From: an uncultured Thalassovita sp.
GTDB lineage: Bacteria > Bacteroidota > Bacteroidia > Cytophagales > Flammeovirgaceae
Direction: 5' to 3'
Assembly: GCA_937129345.1 (NCBI GenBank)
Contig: CAKZMZ010000091.1
Span: 1-34,117, forward strand
Length of the DNA stretch: 34,117 nucleotides
This document shows, in pieces, positions 23,677 through 33,250 of the stretch. Position numbers and translations under genes: made by a program. The stretch's first letter is position 1; every line of letters begins with the position of its first letter. Below the pieces are notes generated by a model. The model saw only the letters and a program-made list of their open reading frames with translations, ran no database searches and was not told the origin of the DNA.

Positions 23677-25164
23677 TTAAAAAATCTTCTTGGGCAATTT
23701 CAAAATGAAAATTGAGCCCTTACCGGGAGTACTTTTGGCTGTAATGTCACCATTGTGCCTCTGAGCAATCTTTTTACAGATTGAGAGACCTATGCCAGAC
23801 CCCGGATATTTCCTACCTTCCAGCCTTTGGAAGATATTGAATATTTTATCCAGATATTTTTCATCGAAGCCTATACCATTATCTTGAAAATGAATATAGT
23901 GGTAGTCTTTGTCTTGTTTGTATTCGATTTTGATTTCTGGATTTACCCCTTCTTTTCTAAATTTAATTGAATTTGATGTAAGATTCTGAAAAAGCTGCCT
24001 AATTTGTGTTTCATCAGCAGTAATTTTCGGTAGTTTACCTTGATGTATTGTGGTATTGCTTTGTTCTATGGAGATCTCCAAATCGCTCAAGGCCTCGCCA
24101 AGGGTCTTGTTCAGGTTTATTTCTTTAAAGGGGAGTCCTTTGGTTGTTACCCTAGAATAAATGAGCAAATCTCTTATAAGAGTTTGCATGCGCTCCGCAG
24201 AACCAAGCATCCTGTCTAAATAATCTTGCCCTCTTTCCGAAAAGCGTTCTTTTTCACTGGTAAAAAGTCTGCCTCCAAATGTGCGTATCTTTCTAAGGGG
24301 CTCCTGCAAATCGTGCGAGGCCACATAAGCAAAATCTTGCAACTCGCGGTTGCTCCTCTCTAAATCTACAGTATACCTTTTTAATTTGGCCTTACTTTTT
24401 TTAAGAGCGATCTCTGCAATTTTGCGTTTGGTAATGTCTTCTGCAAAAATAATAAGGCCGCCAATTTTACTTTCCTCGTTTCTCCATGGGTGCACCTCCC
24501 ACCTAAGCCATTCTTGTGAACCATCGGGGTTAAGGATCAAATCGTTTTCGTTTTTTATGATTTCTCCCTTAAGGCCTCTTTTATAAATATCTTTCCAGCT
24601 TTCTTGGTGATTGGGAAAATGTTCTATATGGCTTTTTCCTATAATATCTTTATTCTGATCGCCAAATTCCCTCAACCAATTGTCGCTTAACAGGACGTAG
24701 TTGAGTTCGCGATCGGTCATAGCCACAGAAACAGGCGTATTTTTTACAAAATAGCGCATTCTTTCTTCACTCTGTTGTAGTTTTTGCTCGGCTAGTTTTC
24801 TGCCGGTAATATTGATGATAAAGGCTATGGCAATTCTTTCACCATTGTGATTTTGGTAGCTTAAGCTCACCTCAATAGGGAATTCTTCTCCATCTTTTTT
24901 AAGTCCAAAAAGCTCTATACCCTGCCCCATGGTCCTTTGCTTTGGGGCCTGAAAATAATTCTTTCTGTGGGTAGTGTGCTTTGCTCGAAAACGCTCGGGT
25001 ATCAATACTTCCAATGATTGGCCTACAAGTTCATCTTTTTCATAGCCAAAAGTCTTTTCAGCAGAAGCATTGGCAATCACGATTTTACCCTGCTTATTTA
25101 CCAATAAAATAGACTCAGCCGATGATAAGAAAATACCTTTAAATACTTCTGGGGAATTGTACAT
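23677..25164 (-). CDS. Cytoplasmic PAS-PAS sensor histidine kinase
   Basis: The 495-residue protein has two PAS domains (about 5-122, ending IAFIINITGRKLAEQ; and about 135-250, ending IIFAEDITKRKIAE) and a coiled coil. The HisKA motif VASHDLQEPLRKI has His284, and an HATPase with FQNLTSNSIKFRK, DNGIGF and GSGIGLSICKK completes it. The SHDLQEPLRK form is typical of phytochrome-like kinases. It has no membrane helix, so the signal is sensed in the cytoplasm. No haem- or flavin-binding motif is evident. As first gene of the minus-strand operon it should feed the lone receiver 13 bp downstream and perhaps the hybrid kinase. Confidence 0.94.
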   Translation of the reverse strand: MYNSPEVFKGIFLSSAESILLVNKQGKIVIANASAEKTFGYEKDELVGQSLEVLIPERFRAKHTTHRKNYFQAPKQRTMGQGIELFGLKKDGEEFPIEVSLSYQNHNGERIAIAFIINITGRKLAEQKLQQSEERMRYFVKNTPVSVAMTDRELNYVLLSDNWLREFGDQNKDIIGKSHIEHFPNHQESWKDIYKRGLKGEIIKNENDLILNPDGSQEWLRWEVHPWRNEESKIGGLIIFAEDITKRKIAEIALKKSKAKLKRYTVDLERSNRELQDFAYVASHDLQEPLRKIRTFGGRLFTSEKERFSERGQDYLDRMLGSAERMQTLIRDLLIYSRVTTKGLPFKEINLNKTLGEALSDLEISIEQSNTTIHQGKLPKITADETQIRQLFQNLTSNSIKFRKEGVNPEIKIEYKQDKDYHYIHFQDNGIGFDEKYLDKIFNIFQRLEGRKYPGSGIGLSICKKIAQRHNGDITAKSTPGKGSIFILKLPKKIF

Positions 25165-25808
25165 TATCTGTGATACTTTGGCGTAAATAAATAAAAGTTT
25201 TGCCTAAAAATGAAAATGCATCAATAATAATTTATGCGCTTGTAGATTTAAAGAATTATAGCCCGCTTTCGGGATGATTACTTTAAAAAAGTGTGCTGCT
25301 TTCCCTCTCTAGCGCAGATGTTTCTCTTAAACTCATTTATGATTTTACCATCAATTACATTTCACGCTTTTTGGTTCTTTTTAGAAGTTAAGCAGCATGT
25401 CTAAAAAAACACATACAAACTCGGCATGTGGCTCATTAGCCGATATCTCAATTGTTCTGCGAACCACATTCTGTGGGTTAAAGAACAGGGATTTTCGTAA
25501 CTCCTATCTTTTTTAATTTATTAGATAAAATTTTTGCCAACAATAAAGTATGTTTTGCTTTAGCATAAGAACAAAATTTTTTGCAAAAAGAATTTATTTT
25601 TGGACAGATAATGCAAACTTTCTCACTGCTCGTGTTTTAAAAAACTATTGGGGAATGTAAGCTAAATGAGTTTACAAAAAGATGAAATGTTTTTTGAACG
25701 ATTTTCTTTTAACAAAATCGCTGTAACTTTACCCCGCACTTCATGTTACCATTAAGTTAGGTAATTGAAACGATTGAAAAGCAACAAAGACAATAAATAC
25801 TCTTTTTT
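25165..25808. other. 644-bp divergent intergenic region upstream of ispG and the phosphorelay operon
   Basis: There is no convincing ORF. It must carry the promoters of both units. Visible structures are TCGGC (25421-25425) / GCCGA (25439-25443), which also contains GGCT/AGCC, an imperfect AACCACA/TGTGGGTT hairpin around 25459-25476, and the inverted repeat at 25699-25720 (listed separately). I see no tRNA or riboswitch. The length is unusual for this otherwise compact window. Confidence 0.5.
25699..25720. promoter_or_regulatory. Inverted repeat upstream of ispG
   Basis: CGATTTT (25699-25705) and AAAATCG (25714-25720) are exact arms around an 8-bp spacer. TAACTTTA follows a few bases later at 25724 and resembles a -7 element with one mismatch. 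The repeat lies about 90 bp before the ispG start and could be an operator. Confidence 0.4.
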
Positions 25809-27797
25809 ATGAATCTTCAGACATTAGACACCACTTTAAAATACTGTGATAGTTTAACTTCCTACAAAAGAAGAGAAACCGTTGAGGTAAATATCGGTGA
25901 TGTGCCATTGGGTAGCATGCATCCTATTCGCGTACAGTCTATGACAACAGTAGATACCATGGATACCCTAGGCTCTGTAGAACAGACCATTAGAATGGTA
26001 GAGGCAGGCTGTGAATATGTGAGAATTACGGCTCCGAGTATAAAAGAGGCCAAAAACCTAGAAAATATAAAGAAAGAATTGAGGCAACGCGGATACACCG
26101 TACCATTGATTGCCGACATACACTTTACGCCCAATGCGGCAGAAATGGCAGCCAAGATTGTAGAAAAAGTACGAGTAAACCCTGGAAATTACGCTGACAA
26201 AAAAAGGTTTGAGCATATAGAATACACCGACCAATCCTATAACGAAGAGTTAGAACGCATCAGAGAACGCTTTTCTCCCTTGGTAAAACTTTGCAAAGAG
26301 TACGGTACGGCAATGCGGGTCGGAACCAACCATGGTTCTTTGTCAGACCGTATCATGAGCCGCTATGGCGATACGCCAATTGGTATGGTAGAATCTGCTT
26401 TGGAGTTTTTAAGGATTTGCGAAGACCATAATTTTTACAATATCGTAATCTCCATGAAAGCGAGTAACCCACAAGTAATGGTGCAGGCTTACCGACTTTT
26501 GGTAAACAAATTAGATGAAGAGGGCCTAAAACCTTATCCATTGCACTTGGGCGTTACCGAGGCCGGAGATGGTGAAGACGGCAGGATCAAATCTGCTGTA
26601 GGCATCGGTACCTTGTTAGAAGATGGTCTTGGAGATACCGTAAGGGTTTCGCTTACTGAAGAACCCGAAGCTGAAGCACCCGTGGCGGCTGATTTGATCA
26701 ATCGTTACGATTACAGGGTAGAAAAGCAGAAAGCCATTTATCCTGTATCAAAAATCAATATGAATCCTTTTGGATATGAGAAAAGGGAAACCAAAGAAGT
26801 GGGCAATTTCGGTGCAGGTAATTTCCCTAGAGTGGTAGCAGATTTGAGCCATATTAAAGGGATTGCTATGAAAGACCTGAAACATGTAGGCCAATTCTAC
26901 TTACCAGAATTAGATAAATGGTCTATGAACGATCAAGGCTGCGATTACATTTACACAGGTGCCAATAAATTGGATTTTATGCTGCCCAATGGGGTTAAAG
27001 AAATTGTAAATGGCAATGTTTGGCAAAATCTAGAAGATAAGCAAAATGTGCTGCCCTGTTTTTCTTTTGATGAATTTGTGGCCACTAACCAAAAGCATAA
27101 CATACTCAATTTTGTGGGCTTAAATGCTCAAGATATTTTTGAGAACCACGCTTTAGACAAAATAGGAGAGGCAGATAATGTTGTTTTGCTGCTCGAAAGC
27201 GATAATGAGCATGCCATGCCAGAATTAAGAAGGATGTTTTTTGAATTGGTAGATAGGGAAAATAAGTTGCCTGTGATCGTAAAGAGAAATTTTGAGCAAT
27301 TGACCGATGATCAATTTCAGCTATATTCTGCCACAGATGCTGGTGCATTGTTCGTAGATGGTTTTGGCGATGGCATTATGCTTTCTCATACAATTGCCGA
27401 TAACTCTGCCGCAACGCAGTGGAATCAAGTAAAAATAAGCAATAGTACTTCATTTGGTATCTTACAGGCTACAAGAACAAGGATGACCAAAACCGAATAC
27501 ATTTCTTGCCCTTCTTGCGGTAGAACTCTTTTTGATTTGCAAGAAACCACTGCGATGATTAGAAAGCGCACAGACCATCTTAAGGGTGTTAAAATAGGTA
27601 TTATGGGCTGTATAGTAAATGGGCCTGGAGAAATGGCAGATGCAGACTATGGCTATGTGGGCTCGGGCAAAGGAAAAATCACTTTGTACCGCAGCAAAGA
27701 AGTGGTTAAGCGCAACGTGCCCTCGGCCAACGCTGTAGACGAACTGATTGAGCTTATTAGAGAGGATGGAAACTGGATAGAGCCAAGTCAAGCCTGA
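25809..27797 (+). CDS. ispG: 4-Hydroxy-3-methylbut-2-en-1-yl diphosphate synthase, long three-domain form
   Basis: This 662-residue enzyme reduces MEcPP to HMBPP in the penultimate step of the MEP isoprenoid pathway, using a [4Fe-4S] cluster. The N-terminal TIM barrel starts RRETVEVNIGDVPLG and contains RVQSMTTVDTMDT and VRVNPGNYADKKRF. A large insert (about 300-540) separates it from the reductase-like domain, as in plants and Bacteroidota; two-domain enzymes have about 370 residues. Cluster ligands are Cys567 and Cys570 in ISCPSCGRT, Cys601 in IMGCIVNGPGE and Glu608. No other isoprenoid gene is adjacent. A stem-loop follows the stop. Confidence 0.96.
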   Translation: MNLQTLDTTLKYCDSLTSYKRRETVEVNIGDVPLGSMHPIRVQSMTTVDTMDTLGSVEQTIRMVEAGCEYVRITAPSIKEAKNLENIKKELRQRGYTVPLIADIHFTPNAAEMAAKIVEKVRVNPGNYADKKRFEHIEYTDQSYNEELERIRERFSPLVKLCKEYGTAMRVGTNHGSLSDRIMSRYGDTPIGMVESALEFLRICEDHNFYNIVISMKASNPQVMVQAYRLLVNKLDEEGLKPYPLHLGVTEAGDGEDGRIKSAVGIGTLLEDGLGDTVRVSLTEEPEAEAPVAADLINRYDYRVEKQKAIYPVSKINMNPFGYEKRETKEVGNFGAGNFPRVVADLSHIKGIAMKDLKHVGQFYLPELDKWSMNDQGCDYIYTGANKLDFMLPNGVKEIVNGNVWQNLEDKQNVLPCFSFDEFVATNQKHNILNFVGLNAQDIFENHALDKIGEADNVVLLLESDNEHAMPELRRMFFELVDRENKLPVIVKRNFEQLTDDQFQLYSATDAGALFVDGFGDGIMLSHTIADNSAATQWNQVKISNSTSFGILQATRTRMTKTEYISCPSCGRTLFDLQETTAMIRKRTDHLKGVKIGIMGCIVNGPGEMADADYGYVGSGKGKITLYRSKEVVKRNVPSANAVDELIELIREDGNWIEPSQA

Positions 27798-27819
27798 TTC
27801 GGTCAGGAGTGGCCTTGGC
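27782..27819 (+). terminator. Stem-loop at the end of ispG, without T-run
   Basis: The inner stem CCTGA/TCAGG with loop TTCGG overlaps the stop codon, and an outer GCCAAG (27782-27787) / CTTGGC (27814-27819) pairs around it. There is no T tract, so it may be a 3'-end or processing structure rather than a true intrinsic terminator. Confidence 0.35.
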
Positions 27820-27881
27820 AATTATAGCCTGTTAGAAAGTAAAGTCAGGCATAGATATTAATTTTTGATGATTGACACTTT

Positions 27882-28853
27882 ATGCTGCTTCTGAGTAAAG
27901 ATGATTTAAAGAAATGCATAGATATGCCCAAGGCCATTGAATTGATGGCGGAGGCATTCAAAGAACTTTCTGTAGGTGATGGAGAAGTGCCTGTAAGGCA
28001 TTTTTTGGAACATAAGGCTACAGAAACAACCGGTTTATTTATGCCGGCTCTATTGCCTCAGAGCAATGCTTTTGGGATAAAAGTTGTAGGGCTCAATCCG
28101 CAGAATCCTAACCGAAATTTACCCCTTATCCATGCAAGTATTTTGGTCTTAGATGCCAATACAGGGCAAGTATCCGCACTAACGGAAGGTGCTTGGATTA
28201 CCGCCCTTCGCACAGGGGCCGGTGCAGGTTTGGCCACAAAACTACTAGCAAGGCAAGATGCAAAGAAACTATTGGTATTTGGTGCTGGCACTCAGGCAAA
28301 GACTCAGATAGAAGCGGTTTGCAGTGTGCGCGAAATTGATTCGGTAAAGGTCATTAGTAGAACAAAAGAAAAGGCAAAGGCTTTTTGTGCTAAAATGAGC
28401 GTTGTTTTGAATAAGCCCGTTTCTCTAGGAGACCTTTCCGATTTAAAAGATGCGGACATTATCTGTACGGCTACTACATCATCAACACCTTTATTTGAAC
28501 ATAGACAAGTTGCTAAAGGTGTACATATTAATGCGGTAGGTGCTTTTACTTCTGAAATGGCAGAGGTGCCTGCCGAAACTCTTGCCGCTGCCAAAATATA
28601 TGTAGACAGAACCGACGCCTGTCTTGAAGAGGGAGGAGATGTTATTCAAGCTATTAGAAAAGGAGCTATTGCGGCAGAAGACATTTGTGGTGAGATAGGA
28701 GCTTTGGCCGCTGGGAAAATACAGGGGAGAAACACCTCAGAAGACATCACATTTTTTAAGTCGGTAGGCAGTGCGGCCCAAGACATGGCAGTAGCAAAAT
28801 TTGTTGTAAAAAAAGCCGAAGAACTCAACTTGGGCAAGCGTATCCAACTCTAA
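27882..28853 (+). CDS. Ornithine cyclodeaminase / mu-crystallin family protein
   Basis: The 323-residue protein has the substrate-domain residues Lys67 (FGIKVVGLNP) and Arg110 (EGAWITALRTGAGAG). The Rossmann motif VFGAGTQAKTQIEA (132-145) follows, then the late HINAVGAFTSEMAEV. The family includes ornithine cyclodeaminase, alanine dehydrogenase and ketimine/pyrroline reductases that use NAD(P)H. The exact substrate cannot be told from sequence. It follows ispG by 84 bp on the same strand and may be read through from it, with no metabolic link evident. Confidence 0.88.
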   Translation: MLLLSKDDLKKCIDMPKAIELMAEAFKELSVGDGEVPVRHFLEHKATETTGLFMPALLPQSNAFGIKVVGLNPQNPNRNLPLIHASILVLDANTGQVSALTEGAWITALRTGAGAGLATKLLARQDAKKLLVFGAGTQAKTQIEAVCSVREIDSVKVISRTKEKAKAFCAKMSVVLNKPVSLGDLSDLKDADIICTATTSSTPLFEHRQVAKGVHINAVGAFTSEMAEVPAETLAAAKIYVDRTDACLEEGGDVIQAIRKGAIAAEDICGEIGALAAGKIQGRNTSEDITFFKSVGSAAQDMAVAKFVVKKAEELNLGKRIQL

Positions 28854-28961
28854 ATCTGCATTTTACAACTTAAAAACCAAGTCCTTAACTACGGGGAATT
28901 AAAGCTACAGATTTGTTGTTTATTTAGAATCTTTCTTAATAATGAATGCGCCTATTTATCC

Positions 28962-28993
28962 TTTGTTTGGTAAGGGCTTGGGAAGTAAATTTG
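28962..28993 (+). promoter_or_regulatory. Bacteroidota-type promoter of sdhCAB
   Basis: TTTG at 28962-28965 and TAAATTTG at 28986-28993 are separated by 20 bp and match the TTTG-N19-21-TAnnTTTG consensus of the Bacteroidota primary sigma factor. Transcription should start near 29000, giving a leader of about 65 nt before sdhC. Confidence 0.75.
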
Positions 28994-29064
28994 AAACATT
29001 TACATACATTTAATCGAGTTTTTTAAGTACAGATTTTTTACTAAATCTAAAGTAACGATCATTC

Positions 29065-29814
29065 ATGAGTTGGTTTACAGAATCTTTATCAAGTTCGCTA
29101 GGACGAAAATTGATTATGTCTTTAACCGGCATTTTCCTCATTACATTTTTAGTAGTGCACGTAGCCGGTAATTTACAATTATTAAAGTTAGATGGCGGAG
29201 AGTCTTTCAATATTTATACAAAATTTATGACGACCAACCCCATCATCAAAACAGTATCTTATCTGTTGTATGCTGGTATTTTAGCCCATGTTATCTATTC
29301 TATTATTTTAACTAGAGTTAACCGTAGTGCTAGACCCGTAAAATATGCTTATGAGAAGGCCTCAACAAATAGCACTTGGGCATCTAGAAATATGGGTTTA
29401 TTGGGTGCGGTTGTTTTGTTCTTTTTAGTGGTGCACATGCGCTCGTTTTGGTTCGAAATGAAATTTGGAGATGGCGTGCCCATGGTAGAATACGATGGAG
29501 AAGATTACAAGAATTTGTACGCACTTGTGGTGACCGCTTTTTCTCAGTGGTGGTATGTGCTTATTTATTTGGTAAGTTTGGCCTTTTTAGGTTTCCACTT
29601 ATCGCATGGTTTTGCTAGTGCCTTTCAAACATTGGGCTTAAACCACAAGAAATATACGCCCTTTATAGAGAAGCTAGGTTTGGCATTTGCGATCATCGTA
29701 CCTATTCTGTTTGCGACCCAGCCAATCGCTATTTTCTTTTGGACGCAAACAGGTGCATTAGATCCATCGGTTTATGAAGAAATGATAAAAACCGCCCAAT
29801 TAGCCGGTCAATAA
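29065..29814 (+). CDS. sdhC: Succinate dehydrogenase cytochrome b558 subunit
   Basis: This 249-residue membrane anchor has five helices (about 15-35, 62-83, 109-128, 160-182, 203-226), the single-polypeptide b558 form that binds two haems. Candidate haem ligands are His32 (VVHVAGN), His75 (LAHVIYS), His124 (VVHMRSF) and His178/His181 (FHLSHGFASAF). It passes electrons from the SdhB clusters to menaquinone in the inner membrane. It is the first gene of sdhCAB, with a clear promoter and a 63-bp gap to sdhA. Confidence 0.95.
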   Translation: MSWFTESLSSSLGRKLIMSLTGIFLITFLVVHVAGNLQLLKLDGGESFNIYTKFMTTNPIIKTVSYLLYAGILAHVIYSIILTRVNRSARPVKYAYEKASTNSTWASRNMGLLGAVVLFFLVVHMRSFWFEMKFGDGVPMVEYDGEDYKNLYALVVTAFSQWWYVLIYLVSLAFLGFHLSHGFASAFQTLGLNHKKYTPFIEKLGLAFAIIVPILFATQPIAIFFWTQTGALDPSVYEEMIKTAQLAGQ

Positions 29815-29877
29815 TCAAACAAACGGCTTCAACACTCGATATTAAAACTAGATTATTTACAAGAATTTTTCCGAAGT

Positions 29878-31809
29878 ATGAAATTAGACTCACAAGTTCC
29901 TGAAGGTCCGCTCGCGGAAAAGTGGGACAAGCATAAATTTAATATGAAGTTGGTAAACCCTGCCAACAAAAGAAAATATGAAGTTATTGTAGTAGGTACA
30001 GGTTTGGCGGGTGCTGCTGCTGCGGCTTCAATGGCAGAATTGGGTTACAATGTTAAGGCTTTTTGCTTTCAAGATAGTCCGAGAAGGGCACATAGTATTG
30101 CTGCACAAGGTGGTATCAATGCTGCCAAAAACTATCAGAACGATGGGGATAGTATTTTTAGGTTATTTTACGATACTGTAAAAGGTGGTGACTATCGCTC
30201 AAGAGAGGCCAATGTGTACAGATTGGCAGAGGTAAGCGTAAATATTATTGACCAAGCAGTGGCTCAGGGTGTACCTTTTGCGCGAGATTACGGTGGACTA
30301 TTGGCCAACCGTTCTTTTGGTGGTGCACAGGTATCGCGTACCTTTTATGCAAGAGGTCAAACAGGTCAGCAATTATTGTTGGGCGCCTACAGCGCACTAT
30401 CTAGGCAAATTGCTGCAGGTAAGGTAAAAATGTTCCCAAGGACCGAACTGCTAGATATTGTAAAAATAGATGGTAAGGCTCAAGGCATCATTACAAGAAA
30501 TTTAATCACTGGTAAGATAGAATCCCACTCTGCACATGCTGTAATGCTTTGTACAGGTGGTTATGGAAATGTTTTCTACCTCTCTACAAATGCTATGGGC
30601 AGCAATGGTTCTGCTGCTTGGCGGGCACACCGAAAAGGTGCTTTGTTTGCAAATCCTTGCTTCACCCAGATACATCCTACCTGTATTCCCGTACATGGCG
30701 AATATCAGTCAAAGTTAACACTGATGTCTGAGTCACTTAGAAATGATGGTAGAGTTTGGGTGCCAAAAACATTAGAAGATGCTGAGGCATTGAGAAAAGG
30801 TGAAAAGAAACCTTCTGACATTGCTGAAGAAGATAGAGATTATTATTTGGAGCGCAAATATCCTTCTTTTGGTAACTTAGTACCAAGGGATGTGGCCTCC
30901 AGAAACGCGAAATATGTTTGTGACGAGGGTAGGGGAGTTGGTACTGGCTTGGCGGTATTCCTAGATTTTAGAGATGCTATTGAAAGAGATGGAGAAGATG
31001 TGATTAGCGCTAAATATGGCAACTTGTTCGATATGTATCAGCAAATTACAGATACCAATCCTTATAAAGAACCCATGATGATTTATCCGGCTGTGCACTA
31101 CACAATGGGTGGCTTATGGGTCGACTACAATTTGATGACCACTGTACCGGGCTTATTTGCCTTAGGTGAAGCCAATTTCTCTGATCACGGCGCAAATCGA
31201 TTAGGTGCTAGTGCATTAATGCAAGGTTTGGCAGATGGTTATTTTGTGGCTCCTTATACAATTGGTAACTATTTGACCAATGTTCCTTATGAAAAGCCAT
31301 CAACAGACCATGAGGAATTTAAGAAAGCTGAGGCTGAAGTGAATGAGCGCATCAATAAATTGCTCAACATCAACGGCAATAAAACGGTTGATGAATTCCA
31401 TAGAGAATTAGGTAAGATTATGTGGGATTACTGCGGTATGTCGAGAACTGCAGATGGCTTAAAGCAAGCTAAGAAACTTGTTCAAGAGTTGAGGGAAGAG
31501 TTTTGGACTAACCTAAAGACCATTGGTACTAATGATGAGTTGAACTTGACTTTAGAAAAAGCAATTAGGGTTGCTGACTTTATGGAGTTAGGTGAGCTTA
31601 TGATTGATGATGCCTTTAATAGAGAAGAGTCTTGTGGTGGTCACTTTAGAGAAGAATACCAAACACCGGAAGGTGAGGCACTCAGAAATGATGAAGATTT
31701 CTCCTACGTGTCTGCATGGGAGTATACAGGTGAAAATCAACCTTGGAATTTGCATAAAGAAGATTTGATATTCGAAAATGTAAAACTCACTCAAAGGAGC
31801 TATAAATAA
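29878..31809 (+). CDS. sdhA: Succinate dehydrogenase / fumarate reductase flavoprotein subunit
   Basis: The protein has 643 residues. The FAD-binding motif [19 protein letters not shown] is at 38-56. The covalent flavin site has His72 in [16 protein letters not shown]. Substrate and active-site segments are [23 protein letters not shown] and [17 protein letters not shown], all intact. The length and organisation match the Bacteroidota/epsilonproteobacterial b558-associated type. It oxidises succinate to fumarate on the cytoplasmic face of complex II and is followed by sdhB after 55 bp. Confidence 0.97.
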   Translation: MKLDSQVPEGPLAEKWDKHKFNMKLVNPANKRKYEVIVVGTGLAGAAAAASMAELGYNVKAFCFQDSPRRAHSIAAQGGINAAKNYQNDGDSIFRLFYDTVKGGDYRSREANVYRLAEVSVNIIDQAVAQGVPFARDYGGLLANRSFGGAQVSRTFYARGQTGQQLLLGAYSALSRQIAAGKVKMFPRTELLDIVKIDGKAQGIITRNLITGKIESHSAHAVMLCTGGYGNVFYLSTNAMGSNGSAAWRAHRKGALFANPCFTQIHPTCIPVHGEYQSKLTLMSESLRNDGRVWVPKTLEDAEALRKGEKKPSDIAEEDRDYYLERKYPSFGNLVPRDVASRNAKYVCDEGRGVGTGLAVFLDFRDAIERDGEDVISAKYGNLFDMYQQITDTNPYKEPMMIYPAVHYTMGGLWVDYNLMTTVPGLFALGEANFSDHGANRLGASALMQGLADGYFVAPYTIGNYLTNVPYEKPSTDHEEFKKAEAEVNERINKLLNINGNKTVDEFHRELGKIMWDYCGMSRTADGLKQAKKLVQELREEFWTNLKTIGTNDELNLTLEKAIRVADFMELGELMIDDAFNREESCGGHFREEYQTPEGEALRNDEDFSYVSAWEYTGENQPWNLHKEDLIFENVKLTQRSYK

Positions 31810-31864
31810 TTATTAATTTTTAGTGTTTAATGGCTAATCGATTAAACATAACAAAAACTAAGAT

Positions 31865-32614
31865 ATGAACTTGACTTTAAAAATATGGAGGCAAAAAAAT
31901 GCAGATGCCTCCGGAAAAATGCAAACCTACAATGTTACTGACATAAGTCCTGAAATGTCTTTTTTAGAGATGTTGGATGTGTTGAACGAGGATTTGTTAA
32001 AAAAGGGCGAGGACCCGATAGCATTTGATCACGATTGCCGCGAAGGTATATGTGGCATGTGCAGCTTATTTATAAATGGTAAGCCTCATGGGCCGAGCCA
32101 AACGACTACTTGCCAGTTACACATGCGTTCTTTCAAAGATGGCGATACTGTTTACATTGAACCTTGGAGGGCAAAGGCATTCCCGGTAGTAAAAGACTTA
32201 ACAGTAGACAGAAGTTCTTTTGACAGAATTATACAAGCTGGTGGTTACATTTCAGTAAACACAGGAAATGCACCCGATGCCAATGAAATGCCCATACCAA
32301 AAGATGTTGTGGATGAAGCCATGAGCTCAGCTACTTGTATAGGTTGTGGTGCATGTGTAGCAGCTTGTAAAAATGCTTCTGCTATGCTATTTGTTTCTGC
32401 AAAGGTATCTCAGTTAGCAATGTTGCCGCAAGGTAAACCTGAGAAGCAAAAGCGTGTGGAAGCCATGGTAGCTCAAATGGATGAAGAAGGATTTGGAGCC
32501 TGCACCAATACGGGAGCCTGTTCTGCAGAATGTCCGAAAGATATTTCACTTACAAATATTGCAAGAATGAATCGTGAGTACTTTGGTGCCAAGGCTTCTT
32601 CTGAAAATGTATAA
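31865..32614 (+). CDS. sdhB: Succinate dehydrogenase iron-sulfur subunit
   Basis: The 249-residue protein carries all cluster ligands. The [2Fe-2S] site is Cys58, Cys63, Cys66 and Cys83 ([10 protein letters not shown] and the later TTC). The C-terminal ferredoxin-like region has [11 protein letters not shown] (Cys158, Cys161, Cys164, Cys168) and [16 protein letters not shown] (Cys213, Cys219, Cys223), which together hold the [4Fe-4S] and [3Fe-4S] clusters. It is the third gene of the operon and links SdhA to SdhC. A terminator follows within 30 bp. Confidence 0.97.
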   Translation: MNLTLKIWRQKNADASGKMQTYNVTDISPEMSFLEMLDVLNEDLLKKGEDPIAFDHDCREGICGMCSLFINGKPHGPSQTTTCQLHMRSFKDGDTVYIEPWRAKAFPVVKDLTVDRSSFDRIIQAGGYISVNTGNAPDANEMPIPKDVVDEAMSSATCIGCGACVAACKNASAMLFVSAKVSQLAMLPQGKPEKQKRVEAMVAQMDEEGFGACTNTGACSAECPKDISLTNIARMNREYFGAKASSENV

Positions 32615-32641
32615 TGATAATTTTGGTTAGAAAATAAAATT

Positions 32642-32672
32642 GGTCGGTTGCTTCTAGCAATCGGCCTTTTTT
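32642..32672 (+). terminator. Rho-independent terminator of sdhCAB
   Basis: The stem GGTCGGTTGC (32642-32651) / GCAATCGGCC (32657-32666) has two G-U pairs and a 5-nt loop, followed by six T residues (32667-32672). It is placed 27 bp after the sdhB stop. Confidence 0.88.
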
Positions 32673-32691
32673 ATTTGAAAGGTAGGCCATT

Positions 32692-32955
32692 TTAGTTTCC
32701 TTTCTTTCCGAATTTATTGTTAAAATGCGTCCACATAATGGCCGCATAGCCAAAGCCACCACCAAAAAAGAAGAGCATATGCAGTAAGAAATCCAAAGAA
32801 AAAAAGGCTTCTTGGGCAGTTTCCGGATCGTTTAATATCAACCACATTACCAAGCGGCTAGCGATGCCTCCTAAAACACCAAAAGCAATTCCCTCTGAGA
32901 TAATGTATTTCTTTTTACCTCCTTCTGATATCTTTTCCCATCGTTCTTTTTTCAT
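32692..32955 (-). CDS. Small two-helix membrane protein of unknown function
   Basis: The preferred start at 32955 (MKKERWEKISEGGKKKY) gives 87 residues; an ATG at 32994 would add 13 residues of less typical sequence. After a basic N-terminus come two hydrophobic segments, SEGIAFGVLGGIASRLVMWLIL and FLLHMLFFFGGGFGYAAIMW, and the C-terminus is basic (NNKFGKKGN). The glycine-rich helices suggest tight packing. It is transcribed toward sdhB and is isolated. I do not recognise the family. Confidence 0.6.
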   Translation of the reverse strand: MKKERWEKISEGGKKKYIISEGIAFGVLGGIASRLVMWLILNDPETAQEAFFSLDFLLHMLFFFGGGFGYAAIMWTHFNNKFGKKGN

Positions 32956-33193
32956 ATAAGCGCTATTACATCTAGAATTTATTGATTCATACAAAGTAGG
33001 ATAGCGAAAATAAGGTTTGTTGGTTGATTTGAGTATCTATTGATGCTTAAATATGCGTTTAGGTAAATTTAATTGGTACAAAGTATTTACAAGGTATAGC
33101 ACCTATCCGGTTTTTTTACTTATTCGATTAGTTAAATCATTTAAAATCGAATATTTCTTACAAATGAAATAATTTGGGTGTATGAGTATAAGA

Positions 33194-33226
33194 AATAAAA
33201 AAGGCTACCCAAACGATTAGGTAGCC
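33194..33226 (-). terminator. Rho-independent terminator of icd
   Basis: Perfect 7-bp stem GGCTACC (33203-33209) / GGTAGCC (33220-33226) with a 10-nt loop. On the minus strand it is followed by a T run (plus-strand A tract 33196-33202). It lies 24 bp past the icd stop codon. Confidence 0.88.
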
Positions 33227-33250
33227 CAATCAAATATCTATAAGAGAAAA

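Noticed and set aside
27462-27821. A 119-codon minus-strand frame over the end of ispG
   Set aside because: It is a shadow of the strongly conserved ispG iron-sulfur region, with unlikely composition.
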